Source of the DNA: Hymenobacter yonginensis
Lineage (GTDB): Bacteria; Bacteroidota; Bacteroidia; Cytophagales; Hymenobacteraceae
DNA: 64,000 bases
Direction: 5' to 3'
NCBI RefSeq assembly: GCF_027625995.1
Contig: NZ_CP115396.1
Span: forward strand, 1,550,001-1,614,000
This document shows positions 61,783 through 64,000 of the stretch, piece by piece (the stretch's first letter is position 1; each line of letters opens with the position of its first letter). The position numbers were made by a program, and so were the translations under genes. The notes under the pieces were generated by a model, which searched no databases, was not told where the DNA came from, and saw nothing but the letters and a program-made list of their open reading frames with translations.

Positions 61783-61790
61783 TACCTTTG
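61783..61790 (+). promoter_or_regulatory. -7 promoter box TACCTTTG of rpsO
   Basis: A perfect Bacteroidota box about 72 bp upstream of the rpsO ATG. A hairpin begins just after it, so the hairpin is likely at the 5' end of the mRNA. Confidence 0.6.
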
Positions 61791-61793
61791 CGG

Positions 61794-61814
61794 CCACCCC
61801 GAAATGCGGGGTGG
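61794..61814 (+). promoter_or_regulatory. Hairpin in the rpsO leader
   Basis: A stem ccacccc/ggggtgg around gaaatgc, followed by a T-rich run. It could be the 5' part of the rpsO leader, used in S15 feedback, or a terminator for the lptF-type gene. Its position right after the -7 box favours the leader. Confidence 0.5.
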
Positions 61815-61862
61815 CTTTCTTTTTTTCATTTTTAAATCCAAGACGGGGAAACCTATCTGCCG

Positions 61863-62138
61863 ATGAAACTCACTACCGAAGCAAAACAGGCGATTTTCGA
61901 GAAAAACAGCCTGCAAAAAGTAGCCACCGACACGGGTTCGGCTGAGGCTCAGATTGCGCTGTTCACGCACCGCATCACGCACCTCACCGAGCACCTGAAA
62001 GTGAACAAAAAAGACTTCTCGACCCGTCTGGGTCTGCTGAAGCTTGTTGGTAAGCGTCGTCGCATGCTGGACTACCTCCAGCACCGCGAAATCAACCGCT
62101 ACCGCGCCATCATCAAGGAACTGGGCATTCGTAAGTAA
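61863..62138 (+). CDS. rpsO: 30S ribosomal protein S15
   Basis: A 91-residue protein with [45 protein letters not shown] and the conserved [17 protein letters not shown], ending ELGIRK. S15 is an early 16S rRNA binder. rpsO next to pnp is a common bacterial order. A strong terminator follows. Confidence 0.98.
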   Translation: MKLTTEAKQAIFEKNSLQKVATDTGSAEAQIALFTHRITHLTEHLKVNKKDFSTRLGLLKLVGKRRRMLDYLQHREINRYRAIIKELGIRK

Positions 62139-62150
62139 GCCCAATGCCTG

Positions 62151-62194
62151 GAGCAGGGAGCCTTCCACCCCGGAAGGTTCCCTGCTCTTTTTTT
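62151..62194 (+). terminator. rpsO terminator
   Basis: A long stem (62151-62166 with 62172-62187, one asymmetry) followed by seven T. Confidence 0.9.
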
Positions 62195-62261
62195 GTCCGA
62201 AACCAAGTGCACCATTTGCTAGGTTCGGACGTTGATTTCTCAGAATATGATTTTTTAGAGC

Positions 62262-62290
62262 AAAATGGGGCCGCTGCCGGCCCCGTTTTT
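62262..62290 (+). promoter_or_regulatory. Hairpin upstream of pnp
   Basis: A stem (ggggcc/ggcccc) with a 6-base loop and a T-rich 3' side lies about 45 bp before pnp. It may be a transcription stop or a leader hairpin of the pnp mRNA. Confidence 0.5.
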
Positions 62291-62334
62291 ACGGCTGCTC
62301 GCCCGCTGCACGCTTTCCACAAGCACCCTCTCAG

Positions 62335-64000
62335 ATGCCCAATTACACCGCGGTTACCAAACACATTACGCTGCCCGACGGGCGGCAGATTTCCATCGAA
62401 ACCGGCAAGCTGGCCAAATTCGCCGACGGTGCCGTAGTGGTGCGCCTCGGCGACGCCATGCTGCTGGCAACGGTCGTGTCGCAGCCCAGCTCGCGCGGCG
62501 ACGTGGACTTCCTGCCCCTGTCGGTTGACTACCAGGAGAAATTCGGTGGTGCCGGCAACATTCCCGGCTCGTTCCAGCGCCGCGAAGGCCGCCTCTCGGA
62601 TTACGAAATCCTGGTGTGCCGTATCGTAGACCGTATCCTGCGCCCGATGTTCCCCAAGGACTATCACTACGAGGTGCAGGTGATGATTACCCTGATTTCG
62701 GCCGATAAAACCGTGCAGCCCGACGCCCTGGCCGCGCTGGCCGCCTCGGCTGCCCTCTCGATTTCGGATATTCCCTTCGCTGGCCCCATCTCGGAGGTTC
62801 GCGTAGCCCGCATCGACGGCAAGCTGCAAATCAACCCCCTCACCGCCGACATTGCCCGCGCCGACATCGACCTGATTGTAGGGGCCACGGCTGATTCGGT
62901 AGCCATGGTGGAAGGCGAAATGAACGAAGTGAGCGAAGAGGAAATGGTAGAAGCCATTGCCTTCGCCCACGAAGCCATCAAGGAGCAGGTGCGCGTGCAG
63001 CTGGAGCTGGCCGCCGAAGTGGAGAAATCCCACGTGAAGCGCGAGTACCCCAAGTACGAGGAAAACGACGACCTGAAAAAGCGCATCCACGAAGGTGTAT
63101 ATGAGCACGCCTACAAAGTGGCGCACTCGGGCAACCCCAGCAAGGCCGGCCGCAAGGAAGGCTTTAGCGCTATCAAAAAGTCGTTGACCGAGAAACTGCT
63201 GGAAGAGCAGCCCGAGCTGGACATGAAGATGTTCGGCCGCTACTACTCGTCGGCTGAGAAAAAGGCCATCCGCGACATGATGATCAAGGAGCGTACCCGC
63301 CTCGACGGCCGCGCCCTGACAGAAATCCGTCCGATCTGGAGCGAAGTGAACTACCTGCCCGGTGCCCACGGCTCGGCCCTGTTCACCCGCGGCGAAACCC
63401 AGTCGCTGACCACCGTAGCCCTCGGCACCAAGCTCGATGAGCAGATCATCGACACGGCCATGACCTCGGGCTACAGCAAGTTCATGCTGCACTACAACTT
63501 CCCGGCCTTCTCGACCGGTGAGGTGAAGCCTAACCGCGGCCCCGGCCGCCGCGAAATCGGCCACGGCAACCTGGCGCAACGCTCGCTGAAGAAGGTAATG
63601 CCTTCCGACGACGAGAACCCCTACACCGTACGCATCGTGTCGGACATCCTGGAGTCAAACGGCTCATCGTCGATGGCCACGGTGTGCGCTGGTTCGATGG
63701 CCTTGATGGACGCGGGCATTCCGGTGCGCGCTGCTGTTTCGGGCATTGCCATGGGCCTCGTGCAGGACAAGGAAACCGGCGAATACGCCGTGCTTTCGGA
63801 CATCCTGGGCGATGAGGACCACCTCGGCGACATGGACTTCAAAGTAACCGGCACCGAGAAAGGTATCGTAGCTTGCCAGATGGACATCAAAATCCAGGGC
63901 TTGAGCGCCGAAATCATGACGGCTGCCCTGCACCAGGCCCGCGAAGGCCGTCTGCACATCCTGCGTGAGATGGCTAAGACCATTGCTGCGCCGGCTGCTG
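62335..64000 (+). CDS. pnp: Polyribonucleotide nucleotidyltransferase (partial, runs off the window)
   Basis: The frame from ATG 62335 ([20 protein letters not shown]) is open to the window end, so the 3' part is missing. The first RNase PH core is seen ([15 protein letters not shown], then [27 protein letters not shown]), followed by the helical domain. The second RNase PH core then begins ([33 protein letters not shown], and [14 protein letters not shown]). PNPase degrades RNA from the 3' end and adds tails. KH and S1 domains lie beyond the window. Confidence 0.97.
   Translation, partial: MPNYTAVTKHITLPDGRQISIETGKLAKFADGAVVVRLGDAMLLATVVSQPSSRGDVDFLPLSVDYQEKFGGAGNIPGSFQRREGRLSDYEILVCRIVDRILRPMFPKDYHYEVQVMITLISADKTVQPDALAALAASAALSISDIPFAGPISEVRVARIDGKLQINPLTADIARADIDLIVGATADSVAMVEGEMNEVSEEEMVEAIAFAHEAIKEQVRVQLELAAEVEKSHVKREYPKYEENDDLKKRIHEGVYEHAYKVAHSGNPSKAGRKEGFSAIKKSLTEKLLEEQPELDMKMFGRYYSSAEKKAIRDMMIKERTRLDGRALTEIRPIWSEVNYLPGAHGSALFTRGETQSLTTVALGTKLDEQIIDTAMTSGYSKFMLHYNFPAFSTGEVKPNRGPGRREIGHGNLAQRSLKKVMPSDDENPYTVRIVSDILESNGSSSMATVCAGSMALMDAGIPVRAAVSGIAMGLVQDKETGEYAVLSDILGDEDHLGDMDFKVTGTEKGIVACQMDIKIQGLSAEIMTAALHQAREGRLHILREMAKTIAAPAA

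Overview
The window is about 64 kb of a high-GC bacterial chromosome. Gene content and style point to Bacteroidota, most likely Hymenobacter or a close relative (family Hymenobacteraceae, order Cytophagales). This is inferred from GC-rich coding sequence, Bacteroidota-type -7 promoter boxes (TAnnTTTG), few Shine-Dalgarno sequences, OmpA/PorT-like beta-barrels, DUF4199 and START-like small proteins, and several families I associate with Hymenobacter. No rRNA and no CRISPR array were seen. One tRNA (Met, CAT) is present.

Left and central part (1-46,200) is mostly chromosomal core. In order it holds: citrate synthase, MnmE, a DtxR-type regulator, a FabH-like ketosynthase and a glycosyltransferase on the minus strand; DapD and an unknown protein; MsrA and 3-hydroxyacyl-CoA dehydrogenase; an ABC-F protein with one consensus and one degenerate ATP site; a run of envelope genes (L,D-transpeptidase, two M48 proteases, lipid kinase, metallophosphoesterase, MtgA, App1-like phosphatase); topoisomerase IB; a head-to-head pair of large secreted paralogues with a kinase-like signature; an exonuclease/GIY-YIG fusion; a WxcM-type cupin translationally coupled to a FemAB/GNAT-like acyltransferase; AI-2E transporter; ParE-ParC; two TPR proteins; and the thrS-infC-rpmI-rplT translation operon. 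infC starts at a non-canonical ATA codon.

The stretch 46,200-59,600 differs. It carries small lineage-specific proteins, duplicated gene pairs, a deleted porin remnant, a BLUF photoreceptor, and at least six decayed genes, including a serine recombinase and a tyrosine integrase. The integrase remnant lies directly next to tRNA-Met. I read this as an old, decaying integrated island or plastic zone whose right edge is the tRNA.

The right end (59,700-64,000) returns to core genes: a START-like protein, an LptF/LptG permease, rpsO with a structured leader, and pnp cut by the window end.

Intergenic regions hold many strong hairpin terminators and several dispersed inverted-repeat elements. There is one nested GC-rich palindrome at 21,449-21,617, three AT-rich imperfect palindromes at about 3.7, 6.1 and 45.7 kb, and another pair of arms at about 7.1 kb. 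A family of about 140-residue STAS/SpoIIAA-like proteins of unknown role occurs four times in the window.
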